Assembly: GCA_016191815.1 (NCBI GenBank)
Contig: JACPVI010000035.1
Span: forward strand, 1-64,000
DNA: 64,000 nt
DNA from: Myxococcales bacterium
GTDB taxonomy: Bacteria > Myxococcota > Myxococcia > Myxococcales > Myxococcaceae
Direction of reading: 5' to 3'
In this document: one piece after another, positions 35,935 through 44,574 of the stretch
Position numbering within the stretch: the stretch's first letter is position 1
Layout: the number at the start of each line of letters is the position of its first letter
The notes under the pieces: model-generated
Databases searched by the model: none
Told to the model about the DNA's origin: nothing
The model's input: only the letters and a program-made list of their open reading frames with translations
Position numbers and translations under genes: made by a program

Positions 35935-37814
35935 GGGGAAAAAGCTTCCCGGGGGGGCGCGGACTTCACCTTCGTCGCAGACCTGAAGTTCACGAACCGC
36001 AACCCGTACCCGGTCAACGTCACGGTTTCCGAGCTCACGACTACCTGCTCGGACGACTCGCAGGTCGTCGTCGGGTTCGGAGCGCGGACCATCACGGTTC
36101 CGGCGAACGGCGAGCAGATCATCGACCAGTCGCTCACCACTCCCTGTAGGCCGTATACGACGATCCAGAAGGTGAAAATCCGCTGGACGGTCTCGCGATC
36201 GGACGACGCCGCCGTTGCGACCCCCTCCCCCGCCGCGAAGCCAGCCATGCCGACGCCGGCGCCGCGGTCGGCAGCGCTGCAGGAGATGGAGCAGGACCGG
36301 CAGCAGCTCGAACAGCAGGCTTCGGGGCAGGAGCGCCAGCGCGAACTCGAGGTCCAGCAGCAGAAGCGCGAACAGCAGCGGGCCCAGCAGACCGCGCAGC
36401 TCGAGCAGCAGCGGAGCGCCCAGGCCGACCGCGAGCGCGCGCGCCTCGCCGAGGCCCGGCAAGAGGCGTCGCAGCTCAACGCCCACCATGTCCAGCAGCA
36501 GCAGAACCTGGTCAAGTTCGAGAACCAGATGAAGGAGGGAGTCGATGAGCTGCGCGCGCACTTTCAGGCGCAGCTCGGCGAACGCGCTTCCGTCGACCAG
36601 CAGATTGCTCGGAACCGGGAGGAACTCGCGGCCTCGGAGGCCGAAGCCGAGCGGCGCTTTCAGGAGGACCTGAAGGAGATTGATCGGCGGCTCGAAGACA
36701 TCCGGCGTCAGGACGCCGCGCGTGACGCGCAGTTCGAAGAGACGCGGCACAGCGATCCGTCCAGATTCAGCGCGAGCTCGCTTCGAAGAGAGAGCAATTC
36801 CGCGCAGTCGATGCGGAGGTTCGCGCCGCCCTGGACAGGCGGATGCGAGAGGCGGCCGCCCGGTTCAAGCGCGTCGTCGGCGCGGACGTACCGCGCGAAG
36901 TCGTCCATTGGGCAGAACGCGGCCACGCCGCACTTGCGCAAGGCAATCTCGACGAGGCGGAGGACTTGCTCGCAAAGGTGGTCCAATCCGCGCCGGGCTC
37001 CAGCTCGCTGCTCCACGACCTGGCGCTCGTGTATGAGGTTCGTGCTGCGTGGTGGCGCTACGCGCTCAGAGCAGGTGCTCCGGACGACCGGCCCGTCACC
37101 TATGTGCGGCTCGCCGCGATGTCGTGGCAGCGCTATCGCGAAATTGCCAGCACGGACAAGTCGTCAATCGACGACGCACAGCTCGCGGCGCTGATCGCCG
37201 AGGCCGAAGTCGACGACAAGGTGGTAGCGGCTGCACACACTCGCCGCGCAGAAACCGTCAAGCTGGAAACGGCCGAGCTGCTCAAGAAGCGGCGGGCACA
37301 CCACACGTATCCCGGCAGGCAGCATTTCACGGATATCCCGCAGCGAGACACGCCACCGCCAGCGGCGCGACCGTGGTCGCGCAGCCCCGCTCCGATCACC
37401 GGTCCATCGCTCGAGGACACCATGTCGTGGCTGACCAACACGCTCAATGGCGTTGGCCCGCAGATCCGCCGGACCAGGCACGCGACGGAGGAGATGAGGT
37501 GGAAGGTGTCGCGAGTCGGAGAATGCGTTTTGGTGATGGACGTCGAAGGTTACGAGCGTCATGTCGCTCCGCGAGTTCGCGCTGCCCGCCAAGGTGGCGA
37601 CGTTTTCGGTGGGACAGGAAGCACCGCTCTTCACCGTGGAGAGCGCCAACGGAATGAGCTTGATTTTCTTTCTGGAGAATCAAGTGCTCGCAGAACGGTT
37701 GAGGAACGGCTTCGAGCAGGCGGCGCGCCTGTGCGCGCGGCCCTCACCGACAGCAAGCGCATCGACCTCCGCGGAACCTTTTCAGTTTCCAGCCTCGAGC
37801 GGAAGCTCGGCTAG
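35935..37814 (+). pseudogene. Frameshifted coiled-coil protein gene
   Basis: Coding-like sequence passes between two forward frames. Frame A (from 35935) encodes a short beta-rich domain (NPYPVNVTVSELTTTCSDDS) and a ~150-residue Gln/Glu/Arg-rich coiled coil until about 36750. Frame B then carries on with coiled coil (QIQRELASKREQFRAVDAEV), a TPR-like pair and further sequence to about 37560. Frame A resumes (MSLREFALPAKVATFSVG) to about 37735, and frame B appears to end the protein at 37814. At its left end the A frame meets a TAA at 35932 with no start or signal peptide. At least two shifts and a missing N-terminus indicate a decayed gene; sequencing errors are the alternative. Function unknown. 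Confidence 0.6.
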
Positions 37815-38094
37815 CAGCCCCGCTCCCGCTTCCACATCCGCACCGTCCGCGGCGTGGGTACCGCATGGAGCTCGACGAATAGAACCTCAGCGCCCGCCGG
37901 GCGCGAGCCGCCAGCACCAAGCGGAGCACTGCCGCGGCCAACAGCACTGCCCAGGCCACCACCGCCAGCACCCAGGCGGAATCGAGCCAGGCAGCGATGC
38001 CTCCCGCCTCGAGCGTCAGCGCCGCGCCAAAGGCCAAGAAGGGCGCCGAGCGCGCCGCGACCACGAGGAGGCAACCGGCTGCGCGCGATGTCAT
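37744..38094 (-). CDS. Possible small membrane protein
   Basis: A 116-residue reading frame with two hydrophobic segments (FLAFGAALTLEAGGIAAWL and WVLAVVAWAVLLAAAVLRLVL) followed by a basic, Cys-, Gly- and Ser-rich tail. The hydrophobic N-terminal two-thirds looks genuine, but the tail may be read-through of non-coding sequence, and it overlaps the end of the frameshifted gene on the other strand. No family recognised. Confidence 0.35.
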   Translation of the reverse strand: MTSRAAGCLLVVAARSAPFLAFGAALTLEAGGIAAWLDSAWVLAVVAWAVLLAAAVLRLVLAARARRALRFYSSSSMRYPRRGRCGCGSGSGAASRASARGWKLKRFRGGRCACCR

Positions 38095-38230
38095 TGCGGC
38101 CTCGGCTGACTTGTCCCTCCGGCCGAGGGGCCTGGCCCGCAGTTGGGTTTCGAGCCGACCGCCTTCGCGCCCGCTGGGCCGAGCGGAGTCCAGACCCGAC
38201 CAGCCTGCCTCGACCAGGGCCGACCATTCT

Positions 38231-38273
38231 GGGCGTAGTTTGCCTCGGATTCCGAGGCAAACTACGCCCAGTT
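38231..38273. repeat. Perfect 20-bp inverted repeat with 3-base loop
   Basis: Arms 38231-38250 and 38254-38273 are exact reverse complements, with loop ATT. The stem begins CTGGGCGTAG and its tip is GG-ATT-CC. No T-run follows on either strand, so it is not a standard intrinsic terminator, though it could act as a bidirectional terminator, RNA-stabilising hairpin or short palindromic repeat element. Confidence 0.9.
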
Positions 38274-38324
38274 TGGGCGCGCCCCCGCCCCGGGGGTGTC
38301 AGGCCGGTGTGTTTTAGGGAGCGC

Positions 38325-39302
38325 GTGGGAAGCGGAGGCCCGAGAAGCGCGCGCGACGTAGCGGCAATGGAGTTGGCGGCTCGCCAGCAGGGGCTGCTCT
38401 CGCGTGCGCAGGCGCGCCGGCTAGGTTTCTCGAGGGGGGCAGTGGATCGCCTGCTCCTTTCGGGCCGTTGGGAGCTGGCGCACAGGGGGGTGTACCGGCT
38501 CGCCGGCTCGCCGAGAACCTGGGCGCAGGAAGTGATGTCGGGGTGCCTGGCGGCGGGAGCTGGCGCAGTGGCGTCGTTCCAGACTGCCGGGCGGCTGTGG
38601 GGGCTGGACGGGATGCCGCGACGCCCCGCCGAGGAGATTCACATCTCGGTTCCTCGCCCGATGTGCCCTGCCCCGTGGGGGAACACCAAGATCCATCGCC
38701 CGAGGAACCTTGGTCCGAAGGACGTCGCCAGCCGCCTGGGCATCCCAGTGACGAACTTGCCGCGGACCTTGATCGACCTTGGGAGCGTGTTGGAGCCCAG
38801 GGATTTGGAGAGCGCGCTCGAGTCGGCCCTGCGGAAGCGAGACTCGCTGCTCGGCTGGTTGTCCGACCGGTTGCGCAGACTCGGCAAGCGTGGTCGGGAG
38901 GGGGCAGGCGGGCTGAACGCACTAGTGAGGCGGCACCTCCATGGGGCGTCGGTGCTGGACAGCGCGCTGGAGGTGAGGGTGCGCCAGTTGCTGACTTCGC
39001 TGGGCGTTGGCACGCCGCGCACGCACCACGACATCGTGGATGGCAAGCATCACGTGGCCAATGTCGACTTCGCTTTTCCGAAACCGAAAGTCGCCATCCA
39101 GGCCATGGGCGAGCGGGTCCACCGCCAACGGGGGAGGTGGCTTCGCGACCTGCAGCAGATTTCCCACCTGACCAGCCTCGGCTGGTCGGTCATCTGCGTG
39201 AGCTGGGAAGACCTGGAGCTCCGGAGGGAGGCCGTGGGCGCTCGAGTCCTCCAGGCGCTGGAGCGTGGACGAGGAGGAACCCCGCCCCCAAAGCGTCCAT
39301 GA
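38325..39302 (+). CDS. AbiEi-antitoxin-domain/DUF559-like protein
   Basis: About 325 residues. The N-terminal ~60 are an AbiEi-type winged-helix (LAARQQGLLSRAQARRLGFSRGAVDRLL) followed by GVYRLAGSP. The C-terminal ~110 follow the DUF559/Vsr nuclease pattern (VDFAFPKPKVAIQAMGERVH...LGWSVICVSWEDL). In most relatives the core reads EVDG with a later DR; here the acidic positions are Gln and Met, so nuclease activity is doubtful. The GTG at 38325 has AGGGAG 4 bp upstream; ATG 38367 is the alternative. No toxin gene adjoins it. Such proteins are common as solo genes in actinobacteria and myxobacteria with unknown roles. Confidence 0.78.
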   Translation: MGSGGPRSARDVAAMELAARQQGLLSRAQARRLGFSRGAVDRLLLSGRWELAHRGVYRLAGSPRTWAQEVMSGCLAAGAGAVASFQTAGRLWGLDGMPRRPAEEIHISVPRPMCPAPWGNTKIHRPRNLGPKDVASRLGIPVTNLPRTLIDLGSVLEPRDLESALESALRKRDSLLGWLSDRLRRLGKRGREGAGGLNALVRRHLHGASVLDSALEVRVRQLLTSLGVGTPRTHHDIVDGKHHVANVDFAFPKPKVAIQAMGERVHRQRGRWLRDLQQISHLTSLGWSVICVSWEDLELRREAVGARVLQALERGRGGTPPPKRP

Positions 39303-39417
39303 CCTTGCCGATCTCATGGGCGGCCGCTGTGCCACCGGCCTGCCGGGCCAGCTGGCGAATGGGCCCGCTTGTCGCGGAAGCGTCCGGTGTGGAGCCTTCC
39401 GCCCGGGAGGTGGCGAA

Positions 39418-40587
39418 ATGGTCCGCCGCGGCGACGGAAGGAAGTCGGCAGGAGAGCGGGCGCACCGGCGAGCGCACTTTGGCGCACGGCCGGAGCGGAG
39501 GCGGCTTGGCTACGCGGTGGTGGGCTTGGGCCACATCGCCCAAGCGGCGGTGCTGCCGGCCTTCTCAAACGCCTCCCGGAATTCGAAGCTGGTGGCGCTG
39601 GTGTCGGGGGCCGAGGAGAAGCGCCGGCGGCTGGGGCGGCTCTACCGGGTGCCCAGCTACGACTACGAGCGCTTCGAAGACTGCCTCGCCCAGCCGGAGG
39701 TGGACGCGGTCTACATCTCGCTCCCCAACACCCGGCACCGGGACTTCGCCCTCCGCGCCGCCCGGGCCGGAGTGCACGTGCTCTGCGAGAAGCCGATGGC
39801 GACCTCCTCGCAGGAGTGCCGGGAGATGATCCGCGCCTGCGAGGAGAGCGAGGTGAAGCTGATGGTGGCCTACCGGCTCCACTTCGACGAGCCCAACCTC
39901 CGGGCCGCCGAGCTGGCCCGAAAGGGAAGACTCGGCGAGCTGGGCCACTTGATCTCCTATTTCAGCTACCAGGTGAGGCCGCCCAATATCCGCCTGCGCC
40001 GGGAGCTGGGCGGCGGGCCGCTGTGGGACATCGGCATCTACTGCCTCAACGCCGCCCGCCAGCTCTTCTCTGCCGAGCCCATCGAGGTCCAGGCCTTCGC
40101 CGCCAAGGGGAGAGAGCCGCGCTTCGCGGAGGTGGAGGAGGCGCTCTCCGCCATCCTCCGCTTCCCCGGTGAGAGGCTGGCGAGCTTTGTTTGCAGTTTC
40201 GGCACCGAAGCCTCCGCCTGGTATCAGCTCAGCGGAGCCGACGGCTGGCTCTTCCTCGATCGCGCCTACAACTACCAGGGCGAGCGCACCCTGGAGCTGA
40301 TGAGCCGCGGCCGCACCCGCCGGCTGACCTTCCCCGGGCGGGACCAGTTCGCCCCCGAGCTGTCCTACTTCTCGGACTGCGTCCTCCGGGACCGCGAGCC
40401 GGAGCCGGATGGCTACGAAGGCCTGGCCGACGTCCGCGTCATCGAGGCGCTCTACGACTCGGCCCGCATCGGCCGCCCGGTGAAGCTGGAGCCAATGGAG
40501 CGGAAGAGGGGGCCGAGCCGGGCCCAGGCATACCGCGTCCCTCCGGTGCGTGAGCCGGAGCTGATCCACGTCTCCCCACCCAGCTAG
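39418..40587 (+). CDS. Gfo/Idh/MocA family oxidoreductase
   Basis: The 389-residue protein has an N-terminal Rossmann fold (YAVVGLGHIAQAAVLPAF) and the family's EKPMA motif (HVLCEKPMATS), where Lys contacts cofactor and substrate. The C-terminal domain shows GGGPLWDIGIYCLNAAR with the usual catalytic-type Asp/His-region residues, as in glucose-fructose oxidoreductases. It would oxidise or reduce a sugar or polyol with NAD(P). A very good GGAGGT lies 7 bp before the ATG. The N-terminal ~30 residues are basic and may be an extension or a poor start choice. Its end overlaps the convergent PrsW gene by 4 bp. Confidence 0.9.
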   Translation: MVRRGDGRKSAGERAHRRAHFGARPERRRLGYAVVGLGHIAQAAVLPAFSNASRNSKLVALVSGAEEKRRRLGRLYRVPSYDYERFEDCLAQPEVDAVYISLPNTRHRDFALRAARAGVHVLCEKPMATSSQECREMIRACEESEVKLMVAYRLHFDEPNLRAAELARKGRLGELGHLISYFSYQVRPPNIRLRRELGGGPLWDIGIYCLNAARQLFSAEPIEVQAFAAKGREPRFAEVEEALSAILRFPGERLASFVCSFGTEASAWYQLSGADGWLFLDRAYNYQGERTLELMSRGRTRRLTFPGRDQFAPELSYFSDCVLRDREPEPDGYEGLADVRVIEALYDSARIGRPVKLEPMERKRGPSRAQAYRVPPVREPELIHVSPPS

Positions 40588-41348
40588 CGCAAGGTGAAGC
40601 CGGCCATCACCGGCAATGCCTGGATGACTCCCTGGTGGCCCACTCCGGCAGCGTCATCGGCGGCGATGGCCCGCCGGGCCATCCCCCTAAGAGCGAAGAA
40701 GCCGACCACCACGATGAGAAGCGGCACACAGAGCATCGGGAGCGCCAGCACCGCCAGCTCCTTCGGCACCAACGGGAGGAGGAAGAGCGCCGCGTCGTAG
40801 GTGCCGTGGAGCGCGATGGCCAGGACCAGGCCGCCGAAAAGCCCGGGCCCCTTCCCGTCGAAGCGCCGCCGGGCGGCGAAGTAGCCCATCATCCCCGCGT
40901 AGATGGCGTGGCCGGGCACCGCCAACACCGCCCGGGCGATGAACACTCCTGCGAAGCCCGCCATGCTCTCGGTGCCCAAGAGGTAGCCGACGTTCTCCAC
41001 CAGGGCGAAGCCCAGCCCCGCCCGGGTGGCGTAGACGATGCCATCGAAGCGCTCGTCGAACTCCGGCCGGTGCCACACGAAGAGGAACAGGCAGGCCGCC
41101 TTGGCCAGCTCCTCCACCGCGCCCGCCATCACGAAGGAAGTGAACAGCGCCCCCTCCACTCCCTGCAAGGGGAAGAGCTTCGTCAGCACGAGCTGCGCGG
41201 CGATGCAGGGGATGGTGGAGAGCCCGCCGGCCACCGCCACCTTCCGCAAGGTGGCGCGCGGCTCGGGCCGCCTGGAGTCGGCCTTGTCCACGTACCACAT
41301 CGCGGCGAGGGCGGGCAGCGTCCCCGCCATGGCGGTCTGGAGGTCCAT
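40584..41348 (-). CDS. PrsW-family membrane protease
   Basis: The 254-residue polytopic protein has about seven membrane helices. The PrsW/CPBP-related signature is present: an EE pair (AGAVEELAKAACLFLF), E-N (FALVENVGYLLG), His in VPGHAIYAGMMGYF and His in ALHGTYDAALF. PrsW proteins cut anti-sigma factors or act in stress sensing, but many family members are uncharacterised. It lies 12 bp downstream of the M49 peptidase gene in the same direction, so the two are probably co-transcribed. Confidence 0.88.
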   Translation of the reverse strand: MDLQTAMAGTLPALAAMWYVDKADSRRPEPRATLRKVAVAGGLSTIPCIAAQLVLTKLFPLQGVEGALFTSFVMAGAVEELAKAACLFLFVWHRPEFDERFDGIVYATRAGLGFALVENVGYLLGTESMAGFAGVFIARAVLAVPGHAIYAGMMGYFAARRRFDGKGPGLFGGLVLAIALHGTYDAALFLLPLVPKELAVLALPMLCVPLLIVVVGFFALRGMARRAIAADDAAGVGHQGVIQALPVMAGFTLR

Positions 41349-41360
41349 CGCGTCGCGACT

Positions 41361-43439
41361 CTACTCGCGCCGGGCCGAACTCGGCGCGGCCGCCCGCTTC
41401 CTCAGCGCCTCGTGGAGGGCTTCCGGCGAGGCGGCGATCTGTGCCGCCAGCTTGGTGGCCTCCGCCGGGGCAAGGCTGCCCAAGAGCGCCCGCTCCAGGT
41501 GCTGATCGACGAAGGACTGCTCGTAGCGCACCTTCAAGTCGACCAGGTTTCCCCGCTTGTCCAAGGCCGGGACGAGCTGGGGCGAGGCCATCAACGTCAC
41601 CGTCGGCACGTTGGCCGCCTTCACCCGCGCCACCACCTCGTCCCGCAGGCGAGGGTCGAACTTGATGCCGTACCTCTGCACCAGCCCCTTGATGCCCTCG
41701 TAGTCCCCGGTGGCCTTGATGGCCATCAGCTTCGTCAACAGCTCTCCCACCGCTTCGCGCATCTTCGGGAAGTCCACCACGTCCCAGTAGGTATGGGGCG
41801 GCTTTCCCTCGGAGACCTGCCGCACCGCGCCCTTCTCGATGAGGAAGCTCACCGTCATGTGGTGGCCGCGGTGGTGGTCCTCCTCCAGCTCGTCGCCCCT
41901 CTCCACCCGGTGCAGGTTGGTCAACCCCTCCACGAGGAAGCTCCGGTACATCTGCCGGGCCACTTCCTCGTGCTCCAAAGACAGCTCCTCGAGCGCCGGG
42001 TCGAAGGCGTGCCAGAGCGCCACCAAGTCGGCGCGCGCCTCCTCCAGGGTGTTGTCGTACTCGGCGAGCTTCTTCGAAGTGTCCCCCGCCTGCTTGTCCA
42101 CCTGTCCCGAGGCGTGGCCGGCCACCTCGTGGAACGCCACCAGCCACTTGCGGGCGGTCACCGCGTGCTTTCTCGCGGACTCCCGCTCCTCCTCGGTGCG
42201 GCTGAACTCGATCGCCAGGGGCAGCCGCTTCACCGCCGCGGCCGCCTCCATGGTGTTCGCCACCAGGACGCTCTTCGAGCCGTACTTCTCCCGGATGTGC
42301 TGCTCGTTGGGGAGGTTGATTCCCGCAGGCGGCTGGGGATAGGCGGCGAGGAAGTTGATGGCCTTGGCCACCGGCGGAGAAACCTTCTTCCGCTTGTACT
42401 GCTCGGGCCAGGGGAGCCGGTCCTCGAAGTACTGGGCCCGCTTCGCCAACAACTCCATCACCTGGTTCTCCTTGGCGTCGCGGTAGTTGACCAGCGCCTC
42501 CCACTGCCCTTTCTGCCCGCGCGCGTCGACGTAGGTCTCGATGAAGCCGAGGTTGGCGTCCACCTTCGGGTCGGCTTTCAGCCAGGCGATGTTGTAGGCG
42601 TCCCAGTCCTTGAGGTCGCCGGTCTGGAAGTAGCGCACCAGCTTTCCGAGCGCGTCCCTCTGATCCGCCCGGGCGTGCTTCATCGCTTCGCGGAGGTGGG
42701 CGACGACCCGCGACAATTCCTCCGCGTAGAGCCCGGGCGGCACCTTCTTGTCCGGCGTCCCGGCGCGGAACACCCGCTCGACGAGCTCTCCCTCCACCTT
42801 CACCACCCGCGAGTTGAGCGGGTTCTTCTCCGCGAAGCCCTCCAGGTCCGACAAGGCGACGTCGCGCCCGTAGGCGGTGTTGGCCGAGGCGGTGAGGATG
42901 TCCTTCCCCGGCGGCGGGGCCTTGGAGGTGAGCAGCGGCTCGAAAGTCGGGTCGAACAGCGCCGGCGATAGCTCCAAGAGGTGCGCCTCCAGCGCCGAAT
43001 CGTCCTTCACTCCCAAGGGCGCGCCTGCCGCGAGCGCCCGCTTCGCCGCTTGCGACAGCTCCTCGGGGGTGAATTCGGGGAGGAACTTCTGACCGGTGAC
43101 GTCGTCGTGGTTGCCGCCGTGGCCGTAGAGCTTCTTTAGATACTCGGAGAGCCGGGCGTCGAAGCCGCGCGGATCAGCCCCGTCGCCTTTCAGGCCGAAG
43201 AGGACCACCGACTCGAGCAGCGCCTTGATGGCCAGGTTGCTCCAGCCGAGCTGGTCATAGGCGATGGGCTCCCCGGCGTAGGCCGCCAGAGAAAGGTGCC
43301 AGGCGACCTTCTTCTCCGAGAGGGAGAGCTCGGCCACCCCGGGGGCGCGCAGCTGCGCCACCGCGTGGTTGCCGAACCGCTCCTTGACGAAGCCGTCGCC
43401 GGGAGCGGCGGCCAAGAGGGCGAGTAGCAGCGCATTCAT
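41361..43439 (-). CDS. Exported M49-like (dipeptidyl-peptidase III family) metallopeptidase
   Basis: The 692-residue protein starts with a short signal sequence (MNALLLALLAAAPGDG). The M49 zinc site is visible as H-E-V-A-G-H at about residues 437-442 and E-E-A-R-A-D at about 466-471, which matches the HExxGH plus EExRAD/E arrangement of DPP III. The long helical N-terminal region is consistent with this family, which removes dipeptides from short peptides. Most DPP III enzymes are cytosolic; this one appears secreted or periplasmic. It is the first gene of a pair with the PrsW protease. Confidence 0.85.
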   Translation of the reverse strand: MNALLLALLAAAPGDGFVKERFGNHAVAQLRAPGVAELSLSEKKVAWHLSLAAYAGEPIAYDQLGWSNLAIKALLESVVLFGLKGDGADPRGFDARLSEYLKKLYGHGGNHDDVTGQKFLPEFTPEELSQAAKRALAAGAPLGVKDDSALEAHLLELSPALFDPTFEPLLTSKAPPPGKDILTASANTAYGRDVALSDLEGFAEKNPLNSRVVKVEGELVERVFRAGTPDKKVPPGLYAEELSRVVAHLREAMKHARADQRDALGKLVRYFQTGDLKDWDAYNIAWLKADPKVDANLGFIETYVDARGQKGQWEALVNYRDAKENQVMELLAKRAQYFEDRLPWPEQYKRKKVSPPVAKAINFLAAYPQPPAGINLPNEQHIREKYGSKSVLVANTMEAAAAVKRLPLAIEFSRTEEERESARKHAVTARKWLVAFHEVAGHASGQVDKQAGDTSKKLAEYDNTLEEARADLVALWHAFDPALEELSLEHEEVARQMYRSFLVEGLTNLHRVERGDELEEDHHRGHHMTVSFLIEKGAVRQVSEGKPPHTYWDVVDFPKMREAVGELLTKLMAIKATGDYEGIKGLVQRYGIKFDPRLRDEVVARVKAANVPTVTLMASPQLVPALDKRGNLVDLKVRYEQSFVDQHLERALLGSLAPAEATKLAAQIAASPEALHEALRKRAAAPSSARRE

Positions 43440-43507
43440 CGGGCTTCCTCCGAGCTGGGCGCAGTTAGCAGAGAAAGGCGATAAGGTCGCGCCCCAAAGG
43501 TGCGCCG

Positions 43508-44089
43508 ATGCGCGAGTGGATCGTGGGCTTGCAGAAGGGGGCCCAGCAAGCAGGACCAGGAATTCGTCCCGAGGAGTGGGCGGGCATCGAGGCTGCCTCC
43601 GGAGTCCCGGTGCCTTTGGAGCTCCGGGAGCTGTACCAGGCGTTCGACGGCGCCTTCCTCGCGCCCGACGTCCGCCTCTTCCGCTTCCGGGCGGAAGGGA
43701 AGGAAGCGGGCGTCCTCGAGCGGAGCCGCGCTCCCGGGAAACGGGGCTGGAGCTTCGGCCTCAAAGGAGAAAGCGAGCCGCTCTTCGCCGCGCGGAAGAT
43801 GGACCTCCTGGCCCAGGGGATGAAGGTGCCGGAGTGGCTCCAGCCGCTCCCCGACAATGAGTGGTGCTACGGCTTCGTGCGCGCCGATGGAGAGGTGCGC
43901 CAGTACCGCACCCTGGAGCAGCTCCTGGCCCGGCTGGTGCCGCCTTTTCAGACCGAGGAGTTCGGCGACATCACCTATACCGCTGCCCTGAGCGCGGTGG
44001 CCGGCACGGTGGAGGCGATCGCCGAGACGCCCCGGAGGAAGAGGACCCCCAAGCCGAAGCCCAAACGGGCGAAGAGGGCCCGCAGGTGA
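43508..44089 (+). CDS. SMI1/KNR4-like protein
   Basis: The 193-residue protein has the SMI1/KNR4 (SUKH) pattern: an N-terminal helix (W-I-V-G-L-Q-K), the PVPLELRELYQAFDGAF segment with a conserved aromatic-Gly region, and a beta-rich core ending with GFVRADGEV. A basic, Lys/Arg-rich tail follows (RRKRTPKPKPKRAKRARR). SUKH proteins often neutralise toxins in contact-dependent systems, but others are housekeeping; no toxin is encoded nearby. The stop overlaps a possible GTG start of the next gene, and the two are co-transcribed. Confidence 0.75.
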   Translation: MREWIVGLQKGAQQAGPGIRPEEWAGIEAASGVPVPLELRELYQAFDGAFLAPDVRLFRFRAEGKEAGVLERSRAPGKRGWSFGLKGESEPLFAARKMDLLAQGMKVPEWLQPLPDNEWCYGFVRADGEVRQYRTLEQLLARLVPPFQTEEFGDITYTAALSAVAGTVEAIAETPRRKRTPKPKPKRAKRARR

Positions 44090-44094
44090 AAGCC

Positions 44095-44574
44095 ATGCAT
44101 CCCAAGAGAGCCAAGCTGGAGCGCTACGTCGACGAGAAGCACGGGTTTGCCCTCTTCAAGCCCCCCAGCCCCTTCAAGTTCGCCCCGGCCAAGGGCGCCT
44201 TGCGGCCGGACACCCCCGCGCTGAGGGTGGCCTCCTCCAAGCAGAAAGTGGAGCTGGCGGTCATTCTGGGACCCGAGCTCGCGCCGGAGGCGCAGGAGGC
44301 GATGACCTCCAAGATGGCGGCCCAGCTCGCCTCGAGCGTGGGCGGAAAGAGCGGCACGCTGAGAAGGATGCCGCGGCCAGACAAGCGCCTCTGCTTCCGG
44401 ATGCCCTACGTGAGCAAGAAGGCGAACGGAGTGGTGGTCTCGGTGGCCGGAGAGGGGCGCACCTACGTGGTGGTGAGCAGCTTCCCCGCCAAGTCCCGCT
44501 CGGCCGCGGTGCAGGATGCGCTCTTCATGCAGCTCGCCCTGATGGTGCTCGGCAAGAAGCGTTCATGGGCTTAG
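44095..44574 (+). CDS. Hypothetical cytoplasmic protein
   Basis: The 159-residue protein has alternating beta and helix, with VVVSVAGEGRTYVVVSSFPAK in the last third. It has no signal peptide, membrane segment or recognised motif. AGGTGA lies about 5 bp before the ATG at 44095; a GTG at 44086 overlapping the stop of the SMI1-like gene is the alternative start. Co-expression with that gene suggests a functional link, perhaps a binding partner, but none is established. Its 3' end overlaps the convergent membrane protein gene by 12 bp. Confidence 0.65.
   Translation: MHPKRAKLERYVDEKHGFALFKPPSPFKFAPAKGALRPDTPALRVASSKQKVELAVILGPELAPEAQEAMTSKMAAQLASSVGGKSGTLRRMPRPDKRLCFRMPYVSKKANGVVVSVAGEGRTYVVVSSFPAKSRSAAVQDALFMQLALMVLGKKRSWA

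Noticed and set aside
38255-38290. Intrinsic terminator after the long hairpin
   Set aside because: No T-run follows the stem on either strand, so a rho-independent terminator is not supported.
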